Shown here one piece after another: positions 15,026-23,276 of a stretch of 35,189 nt of DNA. Under the pieces are notes generated by a model. The model was not told the origin of the DNA, ran no database searches, and saw only the letters and a program-made list of their open reading frames with translations. A program made the position numbers and the translations under genes. Every line of letters begins with the position of its first letter. The first letter of the stretch is position 1. Location of the stretch: the NCBI GenBank assembly GCA_001917815.1, contig MNES01000018.1, forward strand, positions 1-35,189, read 5' to 3'. The stretch comes from Chloroflexi bacterium 13_1_40CM_65_17 (GTDB lineage Bacteria; Chloroflexota; Dormibacteria; Dormibacterales; Dormibacteraceae).

Positions 15026-15107
15026 GCCCTCCCCGCGAGCGGGGAGGGCGAACACGCCGACGTCCTCTCCGCCGAAACGGTTGCGGAGGCGTCGTGTTGC
15101 TAAGGCC
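15026..15107. terminator. two strong inverted repeats between the LOG gene and galT
   Basis: GCCCTCCCCGC (15026-15036) and GCGGGGAGGGC (15039-15049) form an 11-bp perfect palindrome with a 2-base gap. A second nested hairpin follows: AACAC (15051) with GTGTT (15094), GACG (15059) with CGTC (15090), and CTCCGC (15067) with GCGGAG (15083). Neither has a direct U tract, though TTTTTT occurs at 15124. They may terminate the LOG transcript or be a dispersed REP-like element. The same type of CCCTCCCCGC palindrome is frequent between genes in other genomes. Confidence 0.5.
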
Positions 15108-15139
15108 GACGGGCGCTACCTGATTTTTTACGAGAAGCC

Positions 15140-16048
15140 TTGAGCGAGCTGCGGTGGCATCCCCTGCTGGAAGAGTGGGTAACGATCGCTCCCTGGCGCC
15201 AGGACCGGACTTACCATCCGCCGCCGGATCATTGCCCACTGTGCCCGACCAGGCCAGGTCACCTCGAAACGGAGATTCCCGAACCTGACTACTACATCGC
15301 CGTTTTCGAGAACCGCTTTCCTTCGTTCACCGGCGAGCAGGGGCGTTGCGAGGTGGTCTGCTACACACCCGATCACGATTCTTCGCTCGGTGAGCAGAGT
15401 GTCGACCACATTCGCGACCTCATCGAAGTGTGGCGCGATCGCACGAACGAGCTGCGCAAGCTCCCCAACGTGCGATACGTGTACGTGTTCGAGAATCGCG
15501 GCGAGGAGATCGGGGTCACGCTGAGCCACCCTCACGGGCAGATCTACGCGTATCCGTTCATCCCGCCCGTCATGCAGAGAGAGCTGCGATCCGAAGCCAA
15601 GCACATGCGAGAGACCGGCCGCTGCCTCTACTGCGACGTGCTTGCCGGAGAGGCCGGAGGCGAACGCACGGTGCTCCGGGACGAGAACTGGATCGCCTTC
15701 GTGCCGCCCTTCGCGCGGTGGCCTTACGAAGTGCATCTCGCGCCGGTGCGGCATCGTGCTGGACTGCTCGACCTCGACCAGGACGACAGCGAGTCATTCG
15801 CGCAAATCCTGAAAGGCGTGCTCCAGAAGTACGACCGGCTGTTCAATCGTCCGCTGCCTTATGTGATGGCCATGCACCAGACGCCCGCGCGCCGCACACG
15901 TCGAGACCACCACTTCCACGTCGAGTTCTATCCGCCGAACCGCACGCGCGACAAGCTGAAATACCTGGCCGGATCGGAGCTGGGCGCCGGGGCCTTCATC
16001 GTCGACGCGCGGGCCGAGGACAAGGCCGCGGAGCTTCGTGGAGCCTAG
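15140..16048 (+). CDS. galT: galactose-1-phosphate uridylyltransferase
   Basis: A 302-residue GalT, the Leloir-pathway enzyme swapping UMP between UDP-glucose and galactose-1-phosphate. The nucleophile motif is SHPHGQIYAYPF near 131-142. CPLC near 33-36 is a zinc-site pair, the C-terminal half repeats the HIT-like fold, and HHFHVEFYPP near 256 carries further metal/active-site histidines. Length is slightly short of the usual 340. It starts at TTG 15140 with weak RBS-like GAGAAG. It overlaps galK by 11 bases, so the two are translationally coupled. No galE is in the window. Confidence 0.92.
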   Translation: MSELRWHPLLEEWVTIAPWRQDRTYHPPPDHCPLCPTRPGHLETEIPEPDYYIAVFENRFPSFTGEQGRCEVVCYTPDHDSSLGEQSVDHIRDLIEVWRDRTNELRKLPNVRYVYVFENRGEEIGVTLSHPHGQIYAYPFIPPVMQRELRSEAKHMRETGRCLYCDVLAGEAGGERTVLRDENWIAFVPPFARWPYEVHLAPVRHRAGLLDLDQDDSESFAQILKGVLQKYDRLFNRPLPYVMAMHQTPARRTRRDHHFHVEFYPPNRTRDKLKYLAGSELGAGAFIVDARAEDKAAELRGA

Positions 16049-16967
16049 GCGCGAGCGGCCGGTGCCGTGGCACGGCCGCGCACCTGGACGCGTGAATCTC
16101 ATCGGCGAGCATGTCGACTATCTCGGAGGGGTCGTGCTGCCGGCGGCGATCGATCGGCACACGCGCGTCAGCGGACACGAGGCGCGTGAGTGGTCGATCG
16201 AGAGCGACATCGGTGGAGGATTGAGCTACGTGCGCGCGATCGGAATCGAGCTTGGCATGCCGCCGCAAGCGGTGGCCGTGGAGTCCGACGTGCCACCGGG
16301 GTCGGGCCTCAGCTCGTCGGCCGCGCTGCTGGTCGCCATTGCGGCCGGCCTGCATCCGGAGCTTGACGGAAAGGAGGCGGCGCTCGCGTGTCAGCGTGCT
16401 GAGCAGAGGGCGACCGGGGTGCATGTCGGGGTGATGGATCAGTTCGCGTCCGCGCTTGGCCGGCGAGGCAATGCCTTGCTGCTCGACTGCTCGACCCTCG
16501 ATTATCAAACCGTGCCTTTTCCCGACGAGCTGGTGATCGCGGTCATCGACTCGGGCGAGCATCGCTCGCTGGCGGAAACCCCATACAACGAGCGGCGTCG
16601 CGAGGCGGAGTCGGGGCATCCGAAGCGCCGCCGTCATTTCGAGTCGGAGATCGCTCGCGTCCACGCCTTCGTCGATGCGCTGAACGAGCGGCGCTTCGAG
16701 CGATTGGGAGTCCTCCTCAAGGAATCGCACCAAAGCCTTCGCGATGATTTCGAGGTATCGACCCCGAACGTGGACGCATTGGTGGAGCACGCCTGGGGCG
16801 TTGAAGGCTGCCTGGGGGCGCGCATCATGGGCGCCGGCTTCGGCGGCAGCATCCTGGCGCTCATCGAACGAGGCCGCGAGCAGGCATTCGCCGAAGCCAT
16901 GAAGCGCGAGGTCATCTTCTGCGCGACTGCTGACGGCGCGTTCGCGCACCGCATAGTGGCCCGTTGA
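16038..16967 (+). CDS. galK: galactokinase (short GHMP-family form)
   Basis: A 309-residue GHMP kinase that phosphorylates galactose. Seen: the galactokinase signature GRVNLIGEHVDYLGG near 18-32, the ATP loop PPGSGLSSSAA near 90, GVMDQFASALG near 131 with the catalytic Asp, and GAGFGGSI near 274. It is about 70 residues shorter than typical galactokinases, mostly from the stretch between the first two motifs. Start GTG 16038 lies inside galT, and the stop overlaps the GH2 gene start by 4 bases. The substrate could be another sugar, but the galT partner supports galactose. Confidence 0.88.
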   Translation: MEPRRERPVPWHGRAPGRVNLIGEHVDYLGGVVLPAAIDRHTRVSGHEAREWSIESDIGGGLSYVRAIGIELGMPPQAVAVESDVPPGSGLSSSAALLVAIAAGLHPELDGKEAALACQRAEQRATGVHVGVMDQFASALGRRGNALLLDCSTLDYQTVPFPDELVIAVIDSGEHRSLAETPYNERRREAESGHPKRRRHFESEIARVHAFVDALNERRFERLGVLLKESHQSLRDDFEVSTPNVDALVEHAWGVEGCLGARIMGAGFGGSILALIERGREQAFAEAMKREVIFCATADGAFAHRIVAR

Positions 16968-19576
16968 ACGACTGCCTCTTCCTCCCGCTCCCGCAGCGGT
17001 CGGGGGGCATCCGTGAGCTCAGCGGCTGGGAAGCGGTGTGGATGCCGCTCGGCGAAGGTGAGGCTGAGCGCCTGACGGTTGGCAGGGGCGCAGGCTGGAA
17101 GCCGATCGAGGTGCCGCGTCAGCTCGCTGCCCGTGAGGAGCACCAGGCGATCTGGTACCGCACCGAGTTCCAGCGCCCCGACCATTCAGGACGCGTGCTG
17201 CTCCGAATCGGAGGCGCCTTTCTCGCTACTCATGCGTGGCTGAACGGCAAGCTGCTCGGCTCGCACTACGGCTACTTCGCGCCGTTCGGATTCGACCTCA
17301 CACCGTACCTCAAGGCCGAGAACCTGCTGGTCATCTGCTGCGAATCGCCCGTCGAGAGTCAGCCCGACAAGAAGCGCCACATAATGGGCATCTTCAACGA
17401 CGGTGAGCTGAAGCCCTACCCGGCGTCGGCGTACTCGAGCCTGCCCGATCCATACCGATTGGAGGTCCCGGTCGGGCTCTGGCGCCCGGTCGGGCTCGAG
17501 TACATCGGACCCATCGCCATCGACTGGATGCGGCTCAAGCCGCAGTTCGAAGCCGGCGATGGGCGGCTGGAGGTCGAGGCACGGCTGCGCAACCTCGACG
17601 GCCGCCAGATGGACGGACAGGTCGAGCTCGTCGTCTCATCCGCGGTTGAAGGAGCGGCTCCCTTGCGCCTCCATCGCGAGGTGCGGCTCGGGGGCGGGAT
17701 GGAGCTGACCGTGTCTTTGCGGCTCGCGCTGCCTGCCGCCCGGCGCTGGGAGCCGTGGCGCTTCGGCGAGCAGCCGATGTACCGGGCCGAGATGATCGCC
17801 AGCGCGGTCGGCGGGGTGGAGTCGACCCGCGTGGAGGACGCGTTCGCGTTCCGGGAGATCAAGTGGGACATCGGGGCGCGCCGTTGGAGTTTCGCGGTGA
17901 ACGGCCGGCCGATGTTCCTGCGCGGCGCCTGCTATGCGCCTGCATACCGTCTCGACGAGCTCACGCCTGAGCGATTCGAAGATGACCTTCGCATCGCCAA
18001 GGAGACCAACCTCGACGCCCTCCGCATCGTCGCCAACGTCCTGCCCACGGAGTTTTATCGGCGGGCGGACGAAGCGGGCATGCTGCTGGTGCAGGAGCTA
18101 CCCCTTCTCGGCGCGTACGCCTACCACGCACGCGGCGACGATGGGCGCTTCTTCGAGGCCGCAGCGCGCGAGCAGCAATCCGAGATGGTCGAGCTGCTTC
18201 GCAACCGACCATCGGTTGCGATGTGGATCGCGCACGACGATCCGCCCTGGATCGCGAGCAACTCCGATCTGGGCGACGTGAACGCGGTGCGTCAGAACCA
18301 CTCCATCGACCAGGAGCTGAGGTCGGCGTTCGAGCACCTCGATCCGACGCGCCCGGCGGTCGCCGCCGCCGGTGACATCGACCAGCACCTTCTGCTCGGC
18401 TGGGAATCGGGATCGTGGCGCGAGCTCGCCGAGGCCGAGCCTGTGATGGTCACGGCGTTCGGCGCGCAATCGCTGCCCGCGATGGGTTCTCCGGTGTGGG
18501 AGCTGATCGGAAGCCGGTGGCCGGTGGCCGATGACGATGCCGCATGGCGATACGCCGGATTTCAACCGGTCAACTGGGCCGAGCGCGGAGTCGGGCTGCC
18601 CTCGGCCCATACCAGTCTCGAGTCGTATATCGATTCTTCGCAGGCGTTCCAGGCCGGCCTGGTGAGTCTGGCGGCTGAGCATCTGCGCACTCGCAAGTTC
18701 GAGTCCTGCTGGGGTGCGTTCGCATTTCATCTGGTCGATCCGTTTCCAGGCATCGGCTTCGGACTGCTCGACAGCGCGCGCCAGCCAAAGCCGGCACTGG
18801 ATGCGCTCGCGCGGTCGTTCAGGCCCGTACGGTTGATCATCGAGCCGCTCGCGTTCGATCCCGACCGTCCGTTCGGAATCATTCAGCGTCCTGAGGTGCC
18901 ATTCAGCGCGCGAATCGTGGTCGTCAACGACGATCCGGAGCTGGCCGGGTCCGGCGTCGTGCGCTGGACCTTGATGCGCGAGAGGCGTGCCGGCCGCCGT
19001 GGTGTGAGCCGGATCGCAGACGCGGTGCAGCGAAAGTTTTCTGGCACGACCGATGTAGAGGTGCCGACTGCTTTCGAGCCCGCCGTGAACGCAACCACGC
19101 TGAGCGTCGCCCTCGAGGTGGAGGGCGATTACAGGCTCGAGGCGTCACTCAGCGTTGGCGGGCGCGAGGTCGATCGCACAGAGCTGCGTTTCAGGGTGAC
19201 CCCCACCCTACCCTCGCCACGACCGAGGCCAGAGCTTCCGCGCTATCTCGCGGAGGGGCTCGCCGACCTGGAAAGCCTGCGAGCCGAAAAGGACGGCCTG
19301 AGCTTCGTCCTCGAGAACCGAACCCGCCCCGCGGTGGTCGCGGGCATCGGCGGCCTGCGCCTCGATGGCATTCCCCTGGCCCGGCACGACGTCCAGGTGG
19401 AGACCCACGCCGGGCGCGCGCCTTTTCCGCGCCACCTCGATCTGCCTGTTGGCCGGCGCCTGCGCATTCACGTGGTCACAGGTCAACCGCTCGGCCCAGG
19501 GCGCCACCTGCTTGATGCCGACCTCACCGTTCCGGGCGTTGCATCGGGCCGCGTGGTCATAAGCGGCGCCGTTTAG
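16964..19576 (+). CDS. GH2-family protein lacking both catalytic glutamates
   Basis: An 870-residue protein with glycoside hydrolase family 2 layout: a jelly-roll sugar-binding domain (about 30-190), an immunoglobulin-like sandwich (about 195-290), a TIM-barrel domain (about 300-620, starting INGRPMFLRG-like as VNGRPMFLRGACYAP), then two beta domains. GH2 enzymes have acid/base Glu in W-x-x-x-N-E; here the sequence is W421-I-A-H-D-D426. The nucleophile normally lies in S/T-E-F-G-A-Q; here it is T-A498-F-G-A-Q. Both are seen in the bases (GAT 18239, GCG 18455). No signal peptide. It overlaps galK by 4 bases (TTGA), so it belongs to the galactose operon, where an active beta-galactosidase would be expected. 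A non-catalytic sugar-binding role or a changed mechanism is inferred. Confidence 0.82.
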   Translation: MNDCLFLPLPQRSGGIRELSGWEAVWMPLGEGEAERLTVGRGAGWKPIEVPRQLAAREEHQAIWYRTEFQRPDHSGRVLLRIGGAFLATHAWLNGKLLGSHYGYFAPFGFDLTPYLKAENLLVICCESPVESQPDKKRHIMGIFNDGELKPYPASAYSSLPDPYRLEVPVGLWRPVGLEYIGPIAIDWMRLKPQFEAGDGRLEVEARLRNLDGRQMDGQVELVVSSAVEGAAPLRLHREVRLGGGMELTVSLRLALPAARRWEPWRFGEQPMYRAEMIASAVGGVESTRVEDAFAFREIKWDIGARRWSFAVNGRPMFLRGACYAPAYRLDELTPERFEDDLRIAKETNLDALRIVANVLPTEFYRRADEAGMLLVQELPLLGAYAYHARGDDGRFFEAAAREQQSEMVELLRNRPSVAMWIAHDDPPWIASNSDLGDVNAVRQNHSIDQELRSAFEHLDPTRPAVAAAGDIDQHLLLGWESGSWRELAEAEPVMVTAFGAQSLPAMGSPVWELIGSRWPVADDDAAWRYAGFQPVNWAERGVGLPSAHTSLESYIDSSQAFQAGLVSLAAEHLRTRKFESCWGAFAFHLVDPFPGIGFGLLDSARQPKPALDALARSFRPVRLIIEPLAFDPDRPFGIIQRPEVPFSARIVVVNDDPELAGSGVVRWTLMRERRAGRRGVSRIADAVQRKFSGTTDVEVPTAFEPAVNATTLSVALEVEGDYRLEASLSVGGREVDRTELRFRVTPTLPSPRPRPELPRYLAEGLADLESLRAEKDGLSFVLENRTRPAVVAGIGGLRLDGIPLARHDVQVETHAGRAPFPRHLDLPVGRRLRIHVVTGQPLGPGRHLLDADLTVPGVASGRVVISGAV

Positions 19577-19689
19577 GGCCGTTCTACTTGTGAGTACGAA
19601 TGGCATACTTCAGCGCAACGGGTCCGCAGACAGGTTGTTTTCGAAATTGATCCATAGACGGACTCGAGACACAGGAGGCCCTCCACCGG

Positions 19690-21288
19690 ATGCCAGTTGA
19701 AACCGTGTACGCGGATCTCGTCCTCGCGGTGGCGGCGCTCATCGCAGGCGCCCTCTACCTGAGGGCGCGGCGGCGCCACGTCACGCACAAGAAGTCCGGC
19801 CCTCCAGTCCGACCCGCGACGCCGACGCCGCAAGCAGCGATGCCGGCCCGTGGCGCAGTCACAACCTGGGCGCCACCGCCGCCCGCGACGCCGGGGGCCG
19901 CCGTCGCACCGACGATCGTCGCCCCGCCATCGCCGAGCTGGGACCAGCCCGCGTCGAAGCCCGCCGCCGCAGGCGGCTGGTCCGGAGGCTCCCCGGCACC
20001 GGCCTGGGGCGCGCCTGCGGCAGGAGCGCCTCCGCCTCCCCCTCCGCCTCCCCCTCCGGCTCCCCCTCCAGCTCCTCCTACAGCTGCTCAGCCGCCGCCT
20101 CCCGCTCCCGCGCCGACCTGGGGTGCTCCTACGCCAGGTGCGTCTCCTTCGCCCACAAGCCCGGCCGCCCCGACATGGGGCGCTGCGCCGCCGCCTCCGC
20201 CCCCGGCTCCGGCGCCCGCTCCTTCTTGGGGTGCGTCGCCGCCGGCAGCGCCCCCTGCGCCTACGTGGGGTTCGCCTGCGCCGGCGCCCTCGTCTTCGGC
20301 GCCGCCTCCCACGCCCTCGTGGGATGCGCCGAAGCCCGCGGCTCCGCCACCGGCGGCCCCGCCTCCCGAGCCGTCATGGGGAGCGCCTGCCGCTCCATCG
20401 TGGGACGCGCCTCAGACCACCGCCAAGCCATCCGACGCCGCGTCGTCTGATTGGGGCGCGCCCGCTGCAGCGGCGTCATGGGACGCACCGGCCGCTGCGG
20501 CCACCAGCTCTCCGCCCGCCGCGGCGCCGTCGTGGCAACCGTCATGGGACGCGCCCAAGACCGAGGAGCCGGCGGCTCCCGCGGCGCCCTCGTGGTCGGC
20601 GCCTTCGGCTGCACCTCCGCCTCCTGCAGCTCCGCCGCCGCCGGCCGCCGCGCCGTCCTGGTCGCCCCCGGCGGAGTCGCCGCACCTACCGAAGTTCCCG
20701 GAGCCGCCGGTGGTGTCCCCGCCAATACCGGAGACGATCGTCTCGCCTCCGGGCCAAGCCCCGCCGCCACTGCCTCCGCCATGGGAGCCGCCGGCCGCGC
20801 CCGCGGAACCGGTCCCCGACGTCGCCGCAACGATGATCACTCCCGGCGCGGCCGCCGCCGCGGCCGCGGCCCACGACGCCACCGCGCTGATGCCTGCGTG
20901 GCAGCCGCCGCCCGCGGCGCCCGCGGCGCCTCCCGGGACCCCGGTCATCGGCGGTCCGACGCGACCGCTGCCAGGAGTCGGCGGCGCCGGTCCGCAGGGT
21001 GAGCTGACCATCGAATCAGGACCCGACGCCGGCCACACGCACCGCGCCGGCGATGCAGCGCTCCGGCTCGGGCGTTCGCCCGACAATGACCTCATCCTCA
21101 GGGATCCCGCCACGAGCGGGCACCACGCCCGCGTCGAACGGCGCGGCGTGGCGTTCTGGATCGTAGATCTCGGGAGCACCAACGGCACGCTTGTCAACGG
21201 CGAGCCGATCCAGGAGAAGGAGCTCAATCACGGCGACCGCATCACCATCGGACAGAACGCGGTTCACTTCTCTGTCCTCGGCGGCTAA
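19690..21288 (+). CDS. membrane-anchored Pro-rich protein with C-terminal FHA domain
   Basis: A 532-residue protein in three parts. One N-terminal membrane segment (DLVLAVAALIAGALYL, about 9-24) is followed by a basic RARRRHVTHKK stretch, so the rest is probably cytoplasmic. Residues about 40-430 are Pro/Ala-rich and disordered, with many W-G-A-P and S-W-D-A-P units. Residues about 440-532 are an FHA domain with RLGRSPDNDLIL, SGHHARV and DLGSTNGTLVNG, the residues that bind phosphothreonine. An AGGAGG lies upstream of the ATG but 12 bases away. The PP2C gene follows after 11 bases, so a phosphorylation-dependent signalling unit is likely. No kinase is in the window. Confidence 0.85.
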   Translation: MPVETVYADLVLAVAALIAGALYLRARRRHVTHKKSGPPVRPATPTPQAAMPARGAVTTWAPPPPATPGAAVAPTIVAPPSPSWDQPASKPAAAGGWSGGSPAPAWGAPAAGAPPPPPPPPPPAPPPAPPTAAQPPPPAPAPTWGAPTPGASPSPTSPAAPTWGAAPPPPPPAPAPAPSWGASPPAAPPAPTWGSPAPAPSSSAPPPTPSWDAPKPAAPPPAAPPPEPSWGAPAAPSWDAPQTTAKPSDAASSDWGAPAAAASWDAPAAAATSSPPAAAPSWQPSWDAPKTEEPAAPAAPSWSAPSAAPPPPAAPPPPAAAPSWSPPAESPHLPKFPEPPVVSPPIPETIVSPPGQAPPPLPPPWEPPAAPAEPVPDVAATMITPGAAAAAAAAHDATALMPAWQPPPAAPAAPPGTPVIGGPTRPLPGVGGAGPQGELTIESGPDAGHTHRAGDAALRLGRSPDNDLILRDPATSGHHARVERRGVAFWIVDLGSTNGTLVNGEPIQEKELNHGDRITIGQNAVHFSVLGG

Positions 21289-21299
21289 GTCCTTCGGCA

Positions 21300-22112
21300 A
21301 TGCGCCTTAAGGTCGCTTCGGCGACCGACCCGGGCCTCGAGCGTGAGGAGAACGAGGACTCCGTGATGGTGTGGCGCAACAAAGCCGGGCTCGAGACGCT
21401 GCTCGTCGTCTGCGATGGGATGGGCGGTCACGCGGCTGGGCAGAAAGCCAGCAGCATCGCGGTCGACACCCTGACCAGCGTGCTGGCCGAGGACGGAGGC
21501 CAGGGACCCGACCTCGAACGTCTCAAGCGCGCTTGCAAGCGGGCCAACACGGCGGTGTTCGAGGCCGCGCGCGACAACCCCGAGTGGTCCGGAATGGGCA
21601 GCACGATGGTCGTGGCCGCGATCAGCAACGGCGAGGTCGGCGTCCTCAATGTCGGCGACAGCCCGGCCTACCTCTTCCGCAACGGCGATGGCAAGCTCAT
21701 CTCCCAGGACCACTCGTGGCCGGCTGAGCAGGTGCGCCTCGGCGTGATCAAGCCGGAGGAGGCCGCCACGCATCCGCTGAAACACCGCCTCACGCGAGCG
21801 ATCGGTGTCTGGGAGACGATCCAATCATTCACCGACAAGCTCAAGATCGAAGAGGGCGACGCAATCGTCCTGTGCAGCGATGGGGTGGAGACCGCCGGCG
21901 TCAGCGTCGAGGAGATGGGCAAGCTCTTGCTCAAGGACGGCGACCTCGAGCGCGGGGCCAAGCGCGTCATCGAGCGATGCCGCCAGCTCGGAGCGCCGGA
22001 CAACGTGACGGTCGCGGTTGCGCGGCTTGACGTCGATGTCACGAAGACGCAGGCTTTGCCGAGGCTGAAGAAGATCGGCCTAATGCAGAAAGGCGCGGAT
22101 CACAAGCTCTGA
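21300..22112 (+). CDS. PP2C-type Ser/Thr protein phosphatase
   Basis: A 270-residue PPM/PP2C phosphatase. The metal-binding aspartates are in place: EENEDSVMV near 16-24, CDGMGGHAAG near 38-47, GSTMVVAAI near 100, VGDSPAYLF near 119, CSDGVE near 195 and DNVTVAVARL near 240. It acts on phosphoserine/phosphothreonine, probably in the same pathway as the FHA protein. The tail of about 25 residues after the core is Lys-rich. The last 33 bases overlap the end of the convergent glcF gene. Confidence 0.9.
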   Translation: MRLKVASATDPGLEREENEDSVMVWRNKAGLETLLVVCDGMGGHAAGQKASSIAVDTLTSVLAEDGGQGPDLERLKRACKRANTAVFEAARDNPEWSGMGSTMVVAAISNGEVGVLNVGDSPAYLFRNGDGKLISQDHSWPAEQVRLGVIKPEEAATHPLKHRLTRAIGVWETIQSFTDKLKIEEGDAIVLCSDGVETAGVSVEEMGKLLLKDGDLERGAKRVIERCRQLGAPDNVTVAVARLDVDVTKTQALPRLKKIGLMQKGADHKL

Positions 22113-23276
22113 GATGTGCTCGACGCGCATTGTCGAGCCACGCGACCTGAGTCCGGACTCGAGCTGCATCTGACAGCCGGGATTGGCGGTTGCGATCACG
22201 TCCGCATGAGTGCTTTCCACGTCGTCCAGCTTCTCCTCCAGGATCCGCGCTGACATCGCAGGCTCGAGCGTGCTGTAGAGCCCGGCCGCACCACAGCAGA
22301 TTTCAGGGTGCCTCATCTCGATGAGCTCGATGCCGGGCAAGGCGCGAATGAGGTCGCGCGGCTGCTTGCGAATGCGCTGGGCATGGGCGAGATGGCATGC
22401 ATCCTGGTACGTCACGCGCATCTTCACATCGCGCTCAGGAGCGGGCAATCCGATCTCGACCAGCCATTCGCTCAAGTCCTTCACGCGCCCGGTGAGCTCG
22501 GGATAGAAGTCCTTGAGGTGCGCGCCGCAGCCCGCGGAATCGACGATGAGGGCTTCGAAGTTCGAGTCGCGGTAGACCTCCATGTTCGCTTCCCGCAGCC
22601 GCTCCGCGCCTTCGAGGTCACCGTTGTGGGCAAGCAGTGCCCCGCAGCATCTCTCCGCGCGTGGAAACCACACCTCGCAGCCGGCAAGCTGCAGCAGCTT
22701 GACCGCCGCTTCGTGGGATTGCGGGTACAGGATCGGCATCACGCATCCGACCAGAAAGGCGACGCGATGCTTGCGCGGGCCGATCGCGGGCGCGATGCCG
22801 CCGGCCGGTGGTTGGAATCGGGCGCGCAGCTTCGGCAGCTGCCGCCCGGAACGCGCGATCGAGGTGAGCCCGACCGACTGCGCTGCCTTCGTCATCGCGC
22901 CGAAGGTGCGCAGCCGGCGCGGCTTGGCGAGGAGCTGGCGCAGGGCCGTACGCGCGAGCCATCGCTTCGGCGACGGCCGGCGCATCTGCTCGACCTCCGA
23001 TCGCCCGGCCTCGATGATTCGTCCGTAAGGAACGCCGGATGGGCAGACCGCCTCACATGTGCGGCACCCCAGGCACAGGTCGATGTGCCGCGCCTGGTCC
23101 TCGGTGAACGGCAGCTGTCCGCGCTTCCATTGCGTCATGAGATAGATGCGGCCGCGCGGGGACTCCGTCTCGAGCCCCGTCTGCCGGAAGGTCGGACACG
23201 CGTCGAGACACAGGCCGCAGTGCACGCACGTCGCGAGGTCGTCGTCGCTTAGCCGCGCGAAGGGCTCGGTGGTCAA
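22080..23276 (-). CDS. glcF: glycolate oxidase iron-sulfur subunit
   Basis: A 398-residue GlcF-type protein that passes electrons from glycolate oxidation through two [4Fe-4S] clusters. Ferredoxin motifs: CVHCGLCLDACP near 18-29 and CLGCRTCEAVCP near 69-80. Two CCG (DUF3483-type cysteine-rich) domains follow with RCCGALLAHNGD and ICCGAAGLYS. The start is TTG 23276, sharing TTGA with the glcE stop. A longer upstream extension in this frame is Arg/Gly-rich and belongs to the overlapping glcE sequence, so it is rejected. It is the last gene of the operon. Confidence 0.9.
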   Translation of the reverse strand: MTTEPFARLSDDDLATCVHCGLCLDACPTFRQTGLETESPRGRIYLMTQWKRGQLPFTEDQARHIDLCLGCRTCEAVCPSGVPYGRIIEAGRSEVEQMRRPSPKRWLARTALRQLLAKPRRLRTFGAMTKAAQSVGLTSIARSGRQLPKLRARFQPPAGGIAPAIGPRKHRVAFLVGCVMPILYPQSHEAAVKLLQLAGCEVWFPRAERCCGALLAHNGDLEGAERLREANMEVYRDSNFEALIVDSAGCGAHLKDFYPELTGRVKDLSEWLVEIGLPAPERDVKMRVTYQDACHLAHAQRIRKQPRDLIRALPGIELIEMRHPEICCGAAGLYSTLEPAMSARILEEKLDDVESTHADVIATANPGCQMQLESGLRSRGSTMRVEHISELVIRAFLH

